Shown in pieces: positions 36,154 through 43,230 of a stretch of 43,230 nt of DNA. A program made the position numbers and the translations under genes. The notes below the pieces were generated by a model, which worked only from the letters and a program-made list of their open reading frames with translations, had not been told where the DNA came from and ran no database searches. The stretch covers positions 1 to 43,230 of the forward strand of contig JAJYPA010000018.1 of NCBI GenBank assembly GCA_021795795.1, read 5' to 3'. The number at the start of each line of letters is the position of its first letter. The first letter of the stretch is position 1. Origin of the DNA: Pseudomonadota bacterium (GTDB lineage Bacteria; Pseudomonadota; Gammaproteobacteria; Halothiobacillales; Halothiobacillaceae).

Positions 36154-36407
36154 GCAGCACTCTCCTTCAACGCTTCCAGTACGTAGTCCCGCAACCAAAC
36201 CGGATCACCCCACTTGCCATGGCGCACCATGCAGGCGATGAGCTTTTCGACCGCGCTCCCAGGCGCCGCATCCGCCCATTCGTGAAAATCCGGATCCTCG
36301 TCATAGGCGTCGATCAGCGCGCCCATGGCGAGGGTGTAACCGGCAGGCAGGTGCCCGGCATCGACATGCCGAAAAATACGAGTGGCGACGTGTTGGATGT
36401 TCGCCAT
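36150..36407 (-). CDS. Small acidic protein, unknown
   Basis: An 85-residue helical protein (AMGALIDAYDEDPDFHEW; VEKLIACMVRHGKWGDP). Start and stop overlap both neighbours (ATG shared with the stop before it, ATGA after it), so it belongs to a tightly coupled operon. Ribosome site weak. Function unknown. Confidence 0.65.
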   Translation of the reverse strand: MANIQHVATRIFRHVDAGHLPAGYTLAMGALIDAYDEDPDFHEWADAAPGSAVEKLIACMVRHGKWGDPVWLRDYVLEALKESAA

Positions 36408-36595
36408 CAGCCAGCTCTTTTTGCGCCGCGATGCGAAACATTACCGCCATTCAGCGTGCCCGGGGCCGGAGCCGACATGGCCGACTGCAACAGCGCCCTC
36501 GCCTTTTCCTTGCCAGCGGCACCCTCACTCATCAACCGCGCGATCTCGACCGCGAGTTGGCTGGTTTTTTCCGTTTTGCCTCCGCCAAACCCCAT
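36407..36595 (-). CDS. Small Gly/Ala-rich protein, unknown
   Basis: A 62-residue protein with a strong GGGAGGG site before the ATG. MGFGGGKTEKTSQLAVEI is followed by an Ala-rich helix and a Gly-rich end. It lies downstream of the NERD protein in the same operon. No family is recognised. Confidence 0.6.
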   Translation of the reverse strand: MGFGGGKTEKTSQLAVEIARLMSEGAAGKEKARALLQSAMSAPAPGTLNGGNVSHRGAKRAG

Positions 36596-36621
36596 ACCGC
36601 CCTCCCCTCTCTAAAAAGCCA

Positions 36622-37299
36622 TCACCAGGGGAAAATCCCCGCCACGAAACAACCGAAGCCCAGCGCGGCCAGCCATGGGCCATGGGCTTGTATCCAGTAA
36701 TTCAGGCCGCCGCCGGTCACCTTGCGCATCTGTGCAACGCGGGCTTCCTGGCTGCCCTGTATCCGGGTTTCCAGGCGTGCCCATGCCTCCCGGTGGACGT
36801 CTGGAATCTCTCTGGTGCCGCCTAGTTTCCGCAACAAGGCTGGAAGGCTCTTCAGGTGAATCACCCCTTCCGGTGCCCCCCTGGGAAACTGCGCGTCGCC
36901 GGCCAGCACCACGGCGTCGAAGATCTCTTGAGGGCGAATGCCGCTGTTCTCGATGACGGCCTTTCGATGCCCATAATTCTGATCCTGTGGGTTGTGCAGC
37001 GGGCGCTGGGTGCCGCCCAAGTATTGCAACCACGGTCTACGACGGCCCTGATCGTAAAGCTGGCCACTGAAGTTCTTGGTCTCCAGCACCAGCAAGCCCG
37101 CCTTGGTAAGCACCACATGGTCAATCTGGGTGAGTCCGCGCTGACCGTTGAGGATGATGTCGTTCATGGCCGGCGCACGGAGCGCAAACAGCATCATGCG
37201 CACCCGCAGCTCGCCCGCCTTCCCCCGGACATGAATTCGCCAGGCCCGCCCGCCAACCAGAATCAGAATGGCCCCGGCGATGCTCAATGGAAAAATCAA
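36622..37299 (-). CDS. NERD-domain protein with membrane anchors
   Basis: A 225-residue protein. An N-terminal hydrophobic segment (residues 3-18) is followed by the NERD (nuclease-related) domain at about 27-150: GKAGELRVRMML, the DHVVLTKAGLLVLETKN core with the acidic and Lys residues expected of nuclease-like folds, and GQLYD. A second hydrophobic segment forms the end (AALGFGCFVAGIF). NERD proteins are thought to be nucleases acting on DNA, and many are membrane-bound. It overlaps the start region of the gene upstream by four bases. Confidence 0.85.
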   Translation of the reverse strand: MIFPLSIAGAILILVGGRAWRIHVRGKAGELRVRMMLFALRAPAMNDIILNGQRGLTQIDHVVLTKAGLLVLETKNFSGQLYDQGRRRPWLQYLGGTQRPLHNPQDQNYGHRKAVIENSGIRPQEIFDAVVLAGDAQFPRGAPEGVIHLKSLPALLRKLGGTREIPDVHREAWARLETRIQGSQEARVAQMRKVTGGGLNYWIQAHGPWLAALGFGCFVAGIFPW

Positions 37300-37505
37300 A
37301 GGGCCTCCTTCACCAGCATGAACAGGCTGAACAGCTCGGCCACCAGGCCAATACCCACGATGAAAATCACATGAACCAAATCGCCAAACAAACGGCTCAC
37401 GTCGATACGCAGCGTGACGATCTGCCAGAAATCATCCATTGCCGAAAAAAACAGCATCAGCACAACGACGACCGGAATGCCTAACGATAACAATAGCCAG
37501 AACAT
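37296..37505 (-). CDS. Small two-helix membrane protein
   Basis: A 69-residue protein with membrane helices at about residues 2-22 and 42-66. It overlaps the NERD gene by four bases, and three bases separate it from the gene before it. Function unknown; it could help to assemble the membrane-bound products of this operon. Confidence 0.65.
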   Translation of the reverse strand: MFWLLLSLGIPVVVVLMLFFSAMDDFWQIVTLRIDVSRLFGDLVHVIFIVGIGLVAELFSLFMLVKEAL

Positions 37506-37507
37506 GA

Positions 37508-37846
37508 TTACCCCCTAGAAGGTGTGCGGCCGGTTTTCCTGGCCAAAAGCGCGATACCCACAATCAACCAGCCCAACAGGTCCATCACCAGAACCAGACT
37601 GGCGGCAAAGCCAAACATGACGATGGCACTCACCGACGCGATATACGCCCCTTTTTTCAGCGCCAGATCCCATGGCATGTGCTGTGGGGCCAACCAAAGA
37701 ATATGGTCTGGCACATGCCCTAAAAAGCGGTAACGATAGAGAGACAAGGCGAAAAAAAGCACCCATACCAGCAGTGCAGAAAGCACCGCATAAATAAGGC
37801 CCTTTCTGATCATTTCGATCAGAGCCCCGATCAGCCTGGTGATCAT
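37508..37846 (-). CDS. Membrane protein of 112 residues, unknown
   Basis: It starts in the stop codon of the gene upstream (ATGA). Membrane helices lie at about residues 16-37 and, after a polar loop with HVPDHILWLAPQHMPWD, at 70-103. The C-terminus is basic. No family is recognised. Confidence 0.7.
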   Translation of the reverse strand: MITRLIGALIEMIRKGLIYAVLSALLVWVLFFALSLYRYRFLGHVPDHILWLAPQHMPWDLALKKGAYIASVSAIVMFGFAASLVLVMDLLGWLIVGIALLARKTGRTPSRG

Positions 37847-38385
37847 CCCTGCGCCTCTTCGGACCGCTGCAGCATAAAATGGGATTTGCCCAGAGGATGG
37901 AAAAGCCACCACCACATCGCCAGCCACCCAGACCAAAGACTGATGGCGGCATCCATAGGCAACCCCAAGGACTGGCCTTTCGAAAATGCAGCGACGATCC
38001 AGAACAACGGGAGACTGATCAAGGCATAGCGCCAGTTGAATGCCCACCAGCAGATCCACATCCGCCGCCACCGCGATGGCACTACCTGGCCTTTTCGCTC
38101 CAGCCACATCGTAATGGTGGAGTGCTTCGCGTGAAGCGGCTTGTACAAGGACTGCGAGTGCCAGATCAAAATCGAGTACACCGAAATCGCCAGCATCAGC
38201 ATCAGGGCTTCCCAATACAGCATATGGAGATCCCCTGCCGTACTCAGACCCCGCCTATGCGTAGCCGCATAGAAGCTGAAAGACAAGCCAGTACCGGTCA
38301 GCGCCATGAAAAACCATAATCGCCAGACATATCGCCAGAAGATCATCAGGCTGACCCAGGCATTTTCAAACAAGATGCGGCGCAT
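37843..38385 (-). CDS. Polytopic membrane protein of 180 residues
   Basis: First gene of the operon after the box at 38409. About four membrane segments: residues 10-38, 55-75, 118-135 and 146-165. Very rich in Trp (MWICWWAFNWRYALISLP). The loop between helices two and three is basic. Such Trp-rich four-helix proteins next to traN-type genes recall the coupling-protein partner TraD/MobI-associated TIGR03747 group of ICEs, but I cannot confirm this. GAGG precedes the ATG by about eight bases. Confidence 0.7.
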   Translation of the reverse strand: MRRILFENAWVSLMIFWRYVWRLWFFMALTGTGLSFSFYAATHRRGLSTAGDLHMLYWEALMLMLAISVYSILIWHSQSLYKPLHAKHSTITMWLERKGQVVPSRWRRMWICWWAFNWRYALISLPLFWIVAAFSKGQSLGLPMDAAISLWSGWLAMWWWLFHPLGKSHFMLQRSEEAQG

Positions 38386-38408
38386 TGTCCGGCCTCAAAA
38401 GATATGGA

Positions 38409-38420
38409 TTTAATATACTA
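38409..38420 (-). promoter_or_regulatory. TAGTATATTA box before the membrane-protein operon
   Basis: A third exact copy of the 12-mer, 23 bases before the first start codon of the operon that ends with htpX. Confidence 0.6.
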
Positions 38421-38435
38421 TAGAACAAAAGCCCG

Positions 38436-38747
38436 TTACGGGGAAGGCTTCCCGGCCACCGGGCCTTGCTGATTTCTGAGCGCCAGGCCTTTCGCCGTGA
38501 TCCGGTATCCGGCTCCTTCCGGCCGCAAATATCCGCGCCCAACCAGGTTCTTGAGCAAGGATGTGCCCAGCCAGGATTTTTTCTTGTCCAGTTGTGCCGC
38601 CACCTGCAAAATCCCCTTTTTGGTGCGCGCGCCCTCCGAATCAAAGCCAGAAACCAGCATTTCCCGGAGAATCTTCGGACTTTTTTGGATGGCTTTCCAC
38701 GCCCTCGCCCGATCCCTTCTCGCTTTGTGCTCGATCGTGAGGCCCAT
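38436..38747 (-). CDS. Small helix-turn-helix-like protein
   Basis: A 103-residue protein; the ATG at 38747 lies six bases after AGGAGG and overlaps the stop of the preceding gene. The order of a helical start, SFKSKG-like linkers (TKKGILQVAAQLDKKKSW), LLKNLVGRGYLRPEG and YRITAKGLAL resembles a winged-helix domain, with a recognition helix followed by a hairpin. It may bind DNA and regulate the operon, though this is inferred from pattern only. It is the last gene of the leftward secreted-protein group. Confidence 0.55.
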   Translation of the reverse strand: MGLTIEHKARRDRARAWKAIQKSPKILREMLVSGFDSEGARTKKGILQVAAQLDKKKSWLGTSLLKNLVGRGYLRPEGAGYRITAKGLALRNQQGPVAGKPSP

Positions 38748-40024
38748 CAGCACCCTCCTGCGGCACAGTTTTGCGGGGTATATCCGGTGCCAGCGAGCAG
38801 CGAAGACGGCGACGGGACCGGGGCGGCCGGCGGGTTGTCAACCAGATACCAGTTGGTGTCATTGGTCCCGATCAGCGCCTGGTCAGAGCTGTTGGAGATG
38901 GCCAGAATGCCGGCGGCGGGGTTCTGAAACTCGCTGGGGTCGCTAACAGGCGCGTTCGGATCGTTCATCACCATGAAGTCAATCGTATCCGTCCCCGGAG
39001 GCAATGTGATGGAGACCGTATCCAGCGTGCTAAAACCCGCCGTGTATCCGACTTGCTGCCTATTGATCCACACCCAGCCGAAATTGTCTGCGGCAAAGGT
39101 GAGCGTCGCCGGCATGCCAAGGTTCGTCGGATTGTCGTATTGCGCCTCCATGACGGAATACCCGGACTGCGCCGTGCCGCTGAGCCCATCATTAGCCCCA
39201 AAGATCCATTCGGCGCTATTTCCTGAGATCAAGCTGTTGGAACAGATCCCGCCCGGCAGCCATCCACTCTCTGAGATATCGCACGCCCACTGGTATACCG
39301 GAAGATTGGTCTGAGTGGGCGGCGGCGGCGTCTGGCACTCGCTGGAGGTCGGCGCATAGTGCTGACAAGTTCGCACCGCCACCAGTTTGTAGTTCTGGAA
39401 TACCACCGGGAAAGACGGGCTTTGCGCGTATTGTGATGGCGACAGATAATTCCCGAACGTCACCGTGCCGTTGAAGGTGCCGTTGACATCCTCTCCAGTG
39501 ACAGCGTAGCTGGGATACCAGTCAAAGTTCTCGGAACAGCTATTGCTGCCAAATACGTCATTCATATTCACGGCGGAGCCATAATTGCCACCGTTGGGAA
39601 TGGATAATGGAATGGTTACCCCGTAATTGACCTTCCCCGTAGTGTCCGCCGGATTGTAACTGGAATTCGTGATGACCAGTTGCACCACGCCGCTGGTCGA
39701 ACATTGGGTCGAGGCCGTAAACGAATCGCTTTCATATCCTCCGCAGGAACTATTCCCGCTATTGGTCCAGGAAGCCAGGGTTACGGCTGGAGACCCTACC
39801 GTGCAGGCAGGCTCCGAGACCATCTGCGTCGAACAACGATAGCACGGGCCCCAGTAGGGCATGAGCCCCGTGTGCCGCGAATGAATATATGGCGTACCCA
39901 GGGTGTTCATGTTGAGATCGTCCTGGGCGATGCCATAGACGGAAGCGGCCTGGGCCGTGTCCGGCAGATCTACAGCCGAAAGGCTGGCGAAGATGGCGAG
40001 AAAAACGGCAGTGCGGAGTTTCAT
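38747..40024 (-). CDS. Exported protein of 425 residues, unknown
   Basis: It begins at MKLRTAVFLAIFASL with a signal peptide (cleavage after AQA), so it is exported. The mature protein is rich in Ser, Asn, Gly and paired cysteines (CYRC, SSCGGYES). A domain at about residues 270-385 (LTFAADNFGWVWINRQQVG, VSITLPPGTDTIDFMVMN) has the look of a beta-sandwich of carbohydrate-binding or adhesin type. It starts at the stop codon of the Cys-rich gene before it. The family is unknown; a surface role in cell contact during transfer is a guess. Confidence 0.7.
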   Translation of the reverse strand: MKLRTAVFLAIFASLSAVDLPDTAQAASVYGIAQDDLNMNTLGTPYIHSRHTGLMPYWGPCYRCSTQMVSEPACTVGSPAVTLASWTNSGNSSCGGYESDSFTASTQCSTSGVVQLVITNSSYNPADTTGKVNYGVTIPLSIPNGGNYGSAVNMNDVFGSNSCSENFDWYPSYAVTGEDVNGTFNGTVTFGNYLSPSQYAQSPSFPVVFQNYKLVAVRTCQHYAPTSSECQTPPPPTQTNLPVYQWACDISESGWLPGGICSNSLISGNSAEWIFGANDGLSGTAQSGYSVMEAQYDNPTNLGMPATLTFAADNFGWVWINRQQVGYTAGFSTLDTVSITLPPGTDTIDFMVMNDPNAPVSDPSEFQNPAAGILAISNSSDQALIGTNDTNWYLVDNPPAAPVPSPSSLLAGTGYTPQNCAAGGC

Positions 40025-41079
40025 CAAGGCTCCGTGACGCAAGACTGGGTGGTGACAGGGGTGCAGGTGGTGACGGGAGTGCAGGTGGTTACCGGGGTAC
40101 AGGTGGTCACTGGGGTGCAGGTGGTGATTGGGTTCTGTGTCGGAGAATACTCATAATTCTTGTAGCATCCGCTATGGTTGCTGTTGCGGGGGCAAGAGAC
40201 GGGTCCTTGCGAAAAACAAAGAGGGGTGTCGTTCGCCGGGCAGGCGGCAAAGGTAATCGGTGAGGGTATCAGTTGAGAGTTGTTGCCATAGGTGTTCCCT
40301 TCGTTGACCATACAACCCGTATACCCGCAGCCATTATTACAGTACGCCGCCAGCCAATCTCCGCGATTGGGGGCGTATGGGTTTTCATACGTACAGGTGT
40401 ACGTATAGGAGGTGACTGCACACTGCTGCGTCGTTGTACATTGCTGTGTCGTCGAGCACTGATTCGTCGTAGAACACTGCTGCGTCGTCGTCGATGTACA
40501 GCAATAGGGCTGTGTACTCGTCTGCGAACAGGAGCAGGTGGTCGTGCTATTTTCATACTGCGCGGCATTGTTTTCACAAATGGTGTAATCGCTCACACAA
40601 GCAGGAACGGAATTCGTGTCCGGGTTGGCGCAGGAACACTCATTGGAGCTTGTCTGATAATTCGGCAAGTTCGCTTCGCAAAGCGAGTAATAGCTTGGGC
40701 AAGATGGTGTGGAGGCCCCGGACGGACAGGTGCAGTCATAATATTGGGCGTTAGAACCCAGGCGAGACTCTGCTGCGGGCAATATGGATTGGCAGGAATT
40801 CGAGGTGTTGACCACGCACGTCGGTGTCGTCGCCCCCACCGGGCAATAGCAAGACTCGTTGGCGGGGATCTGCCCCGCCGATTGTTCCTGCTGCAACGTG
40901 GTATTGCAACCCGCCGGCGGAGGCGGAGGTACCGCTCCATCATTGATCGGGCGAGGGGATCCGCTGAACTCCCGGGCGATGTCGTCCTGCGCCGTGTCCC
41001 CGGTAGTCGCCATGGCTAGTGCTGTGTGTAAATATACTACCGCCATGAATGCCAGATAAATTGGTCGTCTCAATCGCAT
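40024..41079 (-). CDS. Exported Cys-rich repeat protein
   Basis: A 351-residue protein with signal peptide (MRLRRPIYLAFMAVVYLH, cleavage after AMA); a GTG three codons earlier is an alternative start. More than 30 cysteines in the mature part, in CxC and CC arrangements, with repeats of the type QCSTTNQCSTTQQCTTT. The C-terminus has four copies of CTPVTT-type hexapeptides encoded by 18-base repeats. Such a protein should be held by disulfides in the periplasm or at the surface. No family is recognised. Confidence 0.7.
   Translation of the reverse strand: MRLRRPIYLAFMAVVYLHTALAMATTGDTAQDDIAREFSGSPRPINDGAVPPPPPAGCNTTLQQEQSAGQIPANESCYCPVGATTPTCVVNTSNSCQSILPAAESRLGSNAQYYDCTCPSGASTPSCPSYYSLCEANLPNYQTSSNECSCANPDTNSVPACVSDYTICENNAAQYENSTTTCSCSQTSTQPYCCTSTTTQQCSTTNQCSTTQQCTTTQQCAVTSYTYTCTYENPYAPNRGDWLAAYCNNGCGYTGCMVNEGNTYGNNSQLIPSPITFAACPANDTPLCFSQGPVSCPRNSNHSGCYKNYEYSPTQNPITTCTPVTTCTPVTTCTPVTTCTPVTTQSCVTEP
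40051..40122 (-). repeat. Four tandem 18-base repeats (CTPVTT coding)
   Basis: Units at 40051, 40069, 40087 and 40105, each GGTNACNGGNGTNCAGGT on the + strand. They encode the Cys-Thr-Pro-Val-Thr-Thr repeat near the C-terminus of the Cys-rich protein. A fifth, partial unit follows. In-frame copy number change would alter the tail without breaking the frame. Confidence 0.85.
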
Positions 41080-41095
41080 GATGGTCACCGCCCGT

Positions 41096-41995
41096 TCATA
41101 TTTGTCCAGTATGGCACAACCCGGCCGAGCAGATCAGTGGTGTGCCGCTATTCTCCACCATCACAAAAGTCCACTCTGGGTAGGGCGCTGAGATCGTCTT
41201 GATTTTGATTAGCTGCTCTTTCTCCGTGGTCCCGGCCGCCCATTGCCACTGATCGGTCAAAGCATAAGCCTTCATCAGTGGCTTTAGCTTGGTATCCCAT
41301 ACCGCGAAAGGTTGATTCGCCGCATCGTTCGCTTTTGGGTTTGCTTTGTAAAAAACCCCAAACGACCCAGATCCGGTGACCCAACGACGCTCGTACGGTA
41401 CCCAGGTTGTTCCGTCGAGCTGATAGGACGTGTGGCCCACCACGGTACCACCGAACCTTGCCGGCACCTGGGCTTCCAGCCTGGCGGCGCCGGGAACCAT
41501 GGATTGGGCAGCCGCCTTTGTGGGCTCGAAGCGCACGGCATAGAAATAGTTGCCAGACTGGAAACGATGGAGGCCGGACAGGCCGGGTGATGCTCCACCG
41601 GAAAGCAGTCCGAGAAGACCCAAACCGATGCTGCCGGAAGCCAAGCCGCCCATCCCGGCCATGGTGGCTCCGTTGACGATATCACCGATATCCATCGCGT
41701 CGTTCAATGGCCGCATACTGGTTGGCAGGTTTTTGGCGCCCACGGCGGCCACCAGCAACGGCGCCGGACCTACGGACTGGTTGATAAACTCTGTCTGGCA
41801 CTCACGGGCATAACGGCCCCAACCGCCGTCGCACATTTTCCAATGATCAACAATCGACGTGTTCTCCAGCGCCCTGTGCAGGTTTGGATACTGGGCACTT
41901 TCCGCATGCGGCATAACTGTTGGTGCCGTTACACAGCCCGCGAGAGAGACGACGAGCAGGGCGGCGATTGCCGGTTTTGCGTGATGGATTCTCAT
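41096..41995 (-). CDS. Lipoprotein of 299 residues, unknown
   Basis: Signal peptide with lipobox LAGC (Cys at residue 21), so it is lipid-anchored in the envelope. A Gly-rich middle (MAGMGGLASGSIGLGLLGLL) lies around residue 120, and the rest is of beta type. Three cysteines are in the N-terminal half and two near the end. No family is recognised. It is the first of three envelope genes that follow the mazEF module. Confidence 0.7.
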   Translation of the reverse strand: MRIHHAKPAIAALLVVSLAGCVTAPTVMPHAESAQYPNLHRALENTSIVDHWKMCDGGWGRYARECQTEFINQSVGPAPLLVAAVGAKNLPTSMRPLNDAMDIGDIVNGATMAGMGGLASGSIGLGLLGLLSGGASPGLSGLHRFQSGNYFYAVRFEPTKAAAQSMVPGAARLEAQVPARFGGTVVGHTSYQLDGTTWVPYERRWVTGSGSFGVFYKANPKANDAANQPFAVWDTKLKPLMKAYALTDQWQWAAGTTEKEQLIKIKTISAPYPEWTFVMVENSGTPLICSAGLCHTGQI

Positions 41996-42015
41996 GATTT
42001 CTTTTTCCCCAATAG

Positions 42016-42357
42016 CTATGCCTTTCGACCAATCAGGGCGCAGGCCTTTGCCTTTGCCTCATCCAATTCCAGCGCCATCACCCGTCCTTTGAATCGGGCT
42101 TGGCACGTCCTCCAATCCAAGCTTTTTACCTGATCCGCGAGCACCACGCCGGAAATATCTCCCGCGATCCGCACTTCGAACGGATACCCCTTGTCCTGGG
42201 CTGCTATCGGACAGCAAACCATCAGCCCCGTTTTCGCATTGTAACTCGCGGGTGTCAGCACCAAAGCGAGCCGATGACCATCCTGGTCATGACCTGCCTG
42301 TGTAGCAAAATGTAGCCAGACGATATCCCCGGCCTCCGGAACATAGGCACCGCCCAT
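42016..42357 (-). CDS. mazF: MazF-type mRNA endoribonuclease toxin
   Basis: A 113-residue toxin; the start codon overlaps the stop of mazE (TGATG), rejecting the longer frame through mazE. YVPEAGDIVWLHFATQAGHD, HRLALVLTPASYN, GLMVCCPI and VVLADQVKSLDW are the standard blocks of the MazF/ChpB/PemK family. MazF cleaves mRNA at short sequence motifs when it is not neutralised. It follows mazE and lies just after traN, so a role in stabilising the element is likely. Confidence 0.92.
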   Translation of the reverse strand: MGGAYVPEAGDIVWLHFATQAGHDQDGHRLALVLTPASYNAKTGLMVCCPIAAQDKGYPFEVRIAGDISGVVLADQVKSLDWRTCQARFKGRVMALELDEAKAKACALIGRKA

Positions 42358-42596
42358 CAAACCAGATCCCTGGCAACTGTAGGCCCAAAATCGACCGCCG
42401 TATGTACGTTCTCCGCCGTAATGGCCGACAGCATTCCATCCAGATCGAACTGCTGGCAAAGTGGTTCGATAATAATACGCCCACCCTCTTCCCGCACATC
42501 CACGGCATCGTCCAGATGCAGCCCCACGGTCTCCATAACGGCGGCTGGTATGCGAACGGCAGCGCTGTTTCCCCACTTTTTTACAATCACTCGCAC
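42357..42596 (-). CDS. mazE: MazE-type antitoxin (AbrB/SpoVT fold)
   Basis: A 79-residue protein starting at GTG with GGAGC upstream. VIVKKWGNSAAVRIPAAVM is the AbrB-like DNA-binding strand pair; the C-terminus (LSAITAENVHTAVDFG) is the flexible toxin-binding part. It binds MazF and represses its own promoter. GATAGTAT lies about 38 bases upstream (42634) and may be part of the promoter. Confidence 0.92.
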   Translation of the reverse strand: MRVIVKKWGNSAAVRIPAAVMETVGLHLDDAVDVREEGGRIIIEPLCQQFDLDGMLSAITAENVHTAVDFGPTVARDLV

Positions 42597-42653
42597 TGCG
42601 TTCCGCTCCTACCGTATCGTCGTTGTTGATACTATCTCATCAAGCTAAGCGTA

Positions 42654-43229
42654 TCAAGCTACAGCATTCGGATTCCCTGTCGGCAACGCGGATGCTGGCG
42701 GCGTCACCACCGGTGGATGCCCAACGGGTATCGGAGCCTGCTGAATATTCACGTCACCCGCCGGATGGTCTATTTGCGCTGGGGTATAGATGGCCGAGCC
42801 CGCCGCATTCCCACCAGCGATTAGCCCAGCGCTTTGAAGCATCGCCTGCCATTGAGCGAGGGACACTTGCGACCAGTCCACCGCCGCAAGCTGCTGTACG
42901 GTGAACCCGCCGCACTGAGGATCCTGTGGTGTGCCATACCCTCCGGCAACGTTGGGCTGACCGATCTTGATTTGTGCAGCAATAATCCGTGAAAGCGGAC
43001 TCGCGTAGCAACAAAACACGTCCTTATGCTCCAGGCAGAAACCCATGAAACTATCTGCGCAATACGTACCCAAGTTCTGACAAGCATGGAGCTTGCGCTT
43101 CTGACCCAACTTAAACTCTTCGTTTTTGCATGCTGTCAGCATGTTGGCGATAATTTGCAATACCTGATAGACCAGATAGATCCAACCTATGACACTAAAA
43201 AACATCGCTATATCTTGGTAATATACCGA
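42654..43229 (-). CDS. traN: TraN, conjugative mating-pair stabilisation protein (C-terminal part)
   Basis: The frame enters from the right edge without a start, so the N-terminus lies outside the window. The visible 191 residues contain FSVIGWIYLVYQVLQI, TACKNEEFKLGQKRKLHACQ, YCADSFMGFCLEHKDVFCC, ASPLSRIIAAQIKIGQPN and QCGGFTVQQLAAVDWSQV. This is the Cys-rich C-terminal domain of F/SXT-type TraN. TraN sits in the outer membrane and contacts the recipient cell. The Pro-rich tail is extra. It marks a type IV secretion system of the F/SXT class. Confidence 0.9.
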   Translation of the reverse strand, partial: SVYYQDIAMFFSVIGWIYLVYQVLQIIANMLTACKNEEFKLGQKRKLHACQNLGTYCADSFMGFCLEHKDVFCCYASPLSRIIAAQIKIGQPNVAGGYGTPQDPQCGGFTVQQLAAVDWSQVSLAQWQAMLQSAGLIAGGNAAGSAIYTPAQIDHPAGDVNIQQAPIPVGHPPVVTPPASALPTGNPNAVA

Positions 43230-43230
43230 G

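Noticed and set aside
41022..41036. Another TAGTATATT-like site
   Set aside because: It lies within the signal peptide codons of the Cys-rich protein (AVVYLH) and not before an operon, so I treat it as chance.
1..43230. CRISPR array
   Set aside because: No set of regularly spaced short repeats with unique spacers was found. The only tandem repeats are the 18-base coding repeats at 40051 and the 8101-8562 duplication.
1..43230. Insertion sequences or transposases
   Set aside because: No DDE, HUH or serine transposase motif was seen; the only recombinase is the tyrosine recombinase at 19047.

Overview
The window looks like the interior of an integrative conjugative element (ICE) or large conjugative plasmid of a moderately GC-rich proteobacterium. 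A dense tRNA array lies in one arm and conjugation genes in the other. From memory (no search was run), this layout resembles the tRNA-array ICEs of Acidithiobacillus. I infer an Acidithiobacillus-like host; the host is the least certain statement here.

Layout: (1) 1-1517: the 3' end of an RNase HI gene and three tightly overlapping small genes, ending with a DUF4326-SLOG protein. (2) 1518-11453: a tRNA array on the + strand. I count 36 tRNA or tRNA-like genes: 33 fold well, two are chimeric and one is a degraded Tyr gene. Together the well-formed genes serve all 20 amino acids. About a dozen small protein genes with good ribosome binding sites sit between them. The array is preceded by a sigma70 promoter and an rrn-like boxB/boxA leader. 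A second promoter, an intrinsic terminator and a second boxB/boxA follow, which suggests antitermination like that of rRNA operons. (3) 11478-17431: accessory + strand genes (HNH nuclease, DUF4942-type DNA methyltransferase, unknowns). They are separated by a recurring module: a TTCG-loop terminator, a TTTGCCGTTGGCATTT element and a CTGTCTG element. (4) 17634-18822: small envelope and unknown genes on the - strand. Then come a tyrosine recombinase (+) with an 11-bp palindromic operator, and a PemK/MazF-like gene with a small partner (-).

(5) 20884-42596: long - strand operons. They contain two SPFH-domain proteins, a UvrD/Rep helicase, a DedA protein, a frameshifted small gene, a 676-residue unknown protein, a nucleoside 2-deoxyribosyltransferase-like protein, a PPP-type phosphatase, HtpX, a NERD-domain protein, several small membrane proteins, secreted Cys-rich proteins, a lipoprotein and a mazEF module. 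(6) 42654-end: the C-terminal part of the conjugative mating-pair protein TraN, running off the window. The 12-mer TTTAATATACTA (TAGTATATTAAA on the transcribed strand) stands 20-27 bases before the first start codon of three - strand operons, and a 10-base match lies at the array promoter. It may be an element-wide promoter or operator.

How it may work together (inference): traN marks a transfer region, mazEF would stabilise the element, and the helicase and recombinase would serve DNA processing. The tRNA array could supply the host or the element with a nearly self-sufficient tRNA set under antitermination control. Functions of most small genes are unknown.
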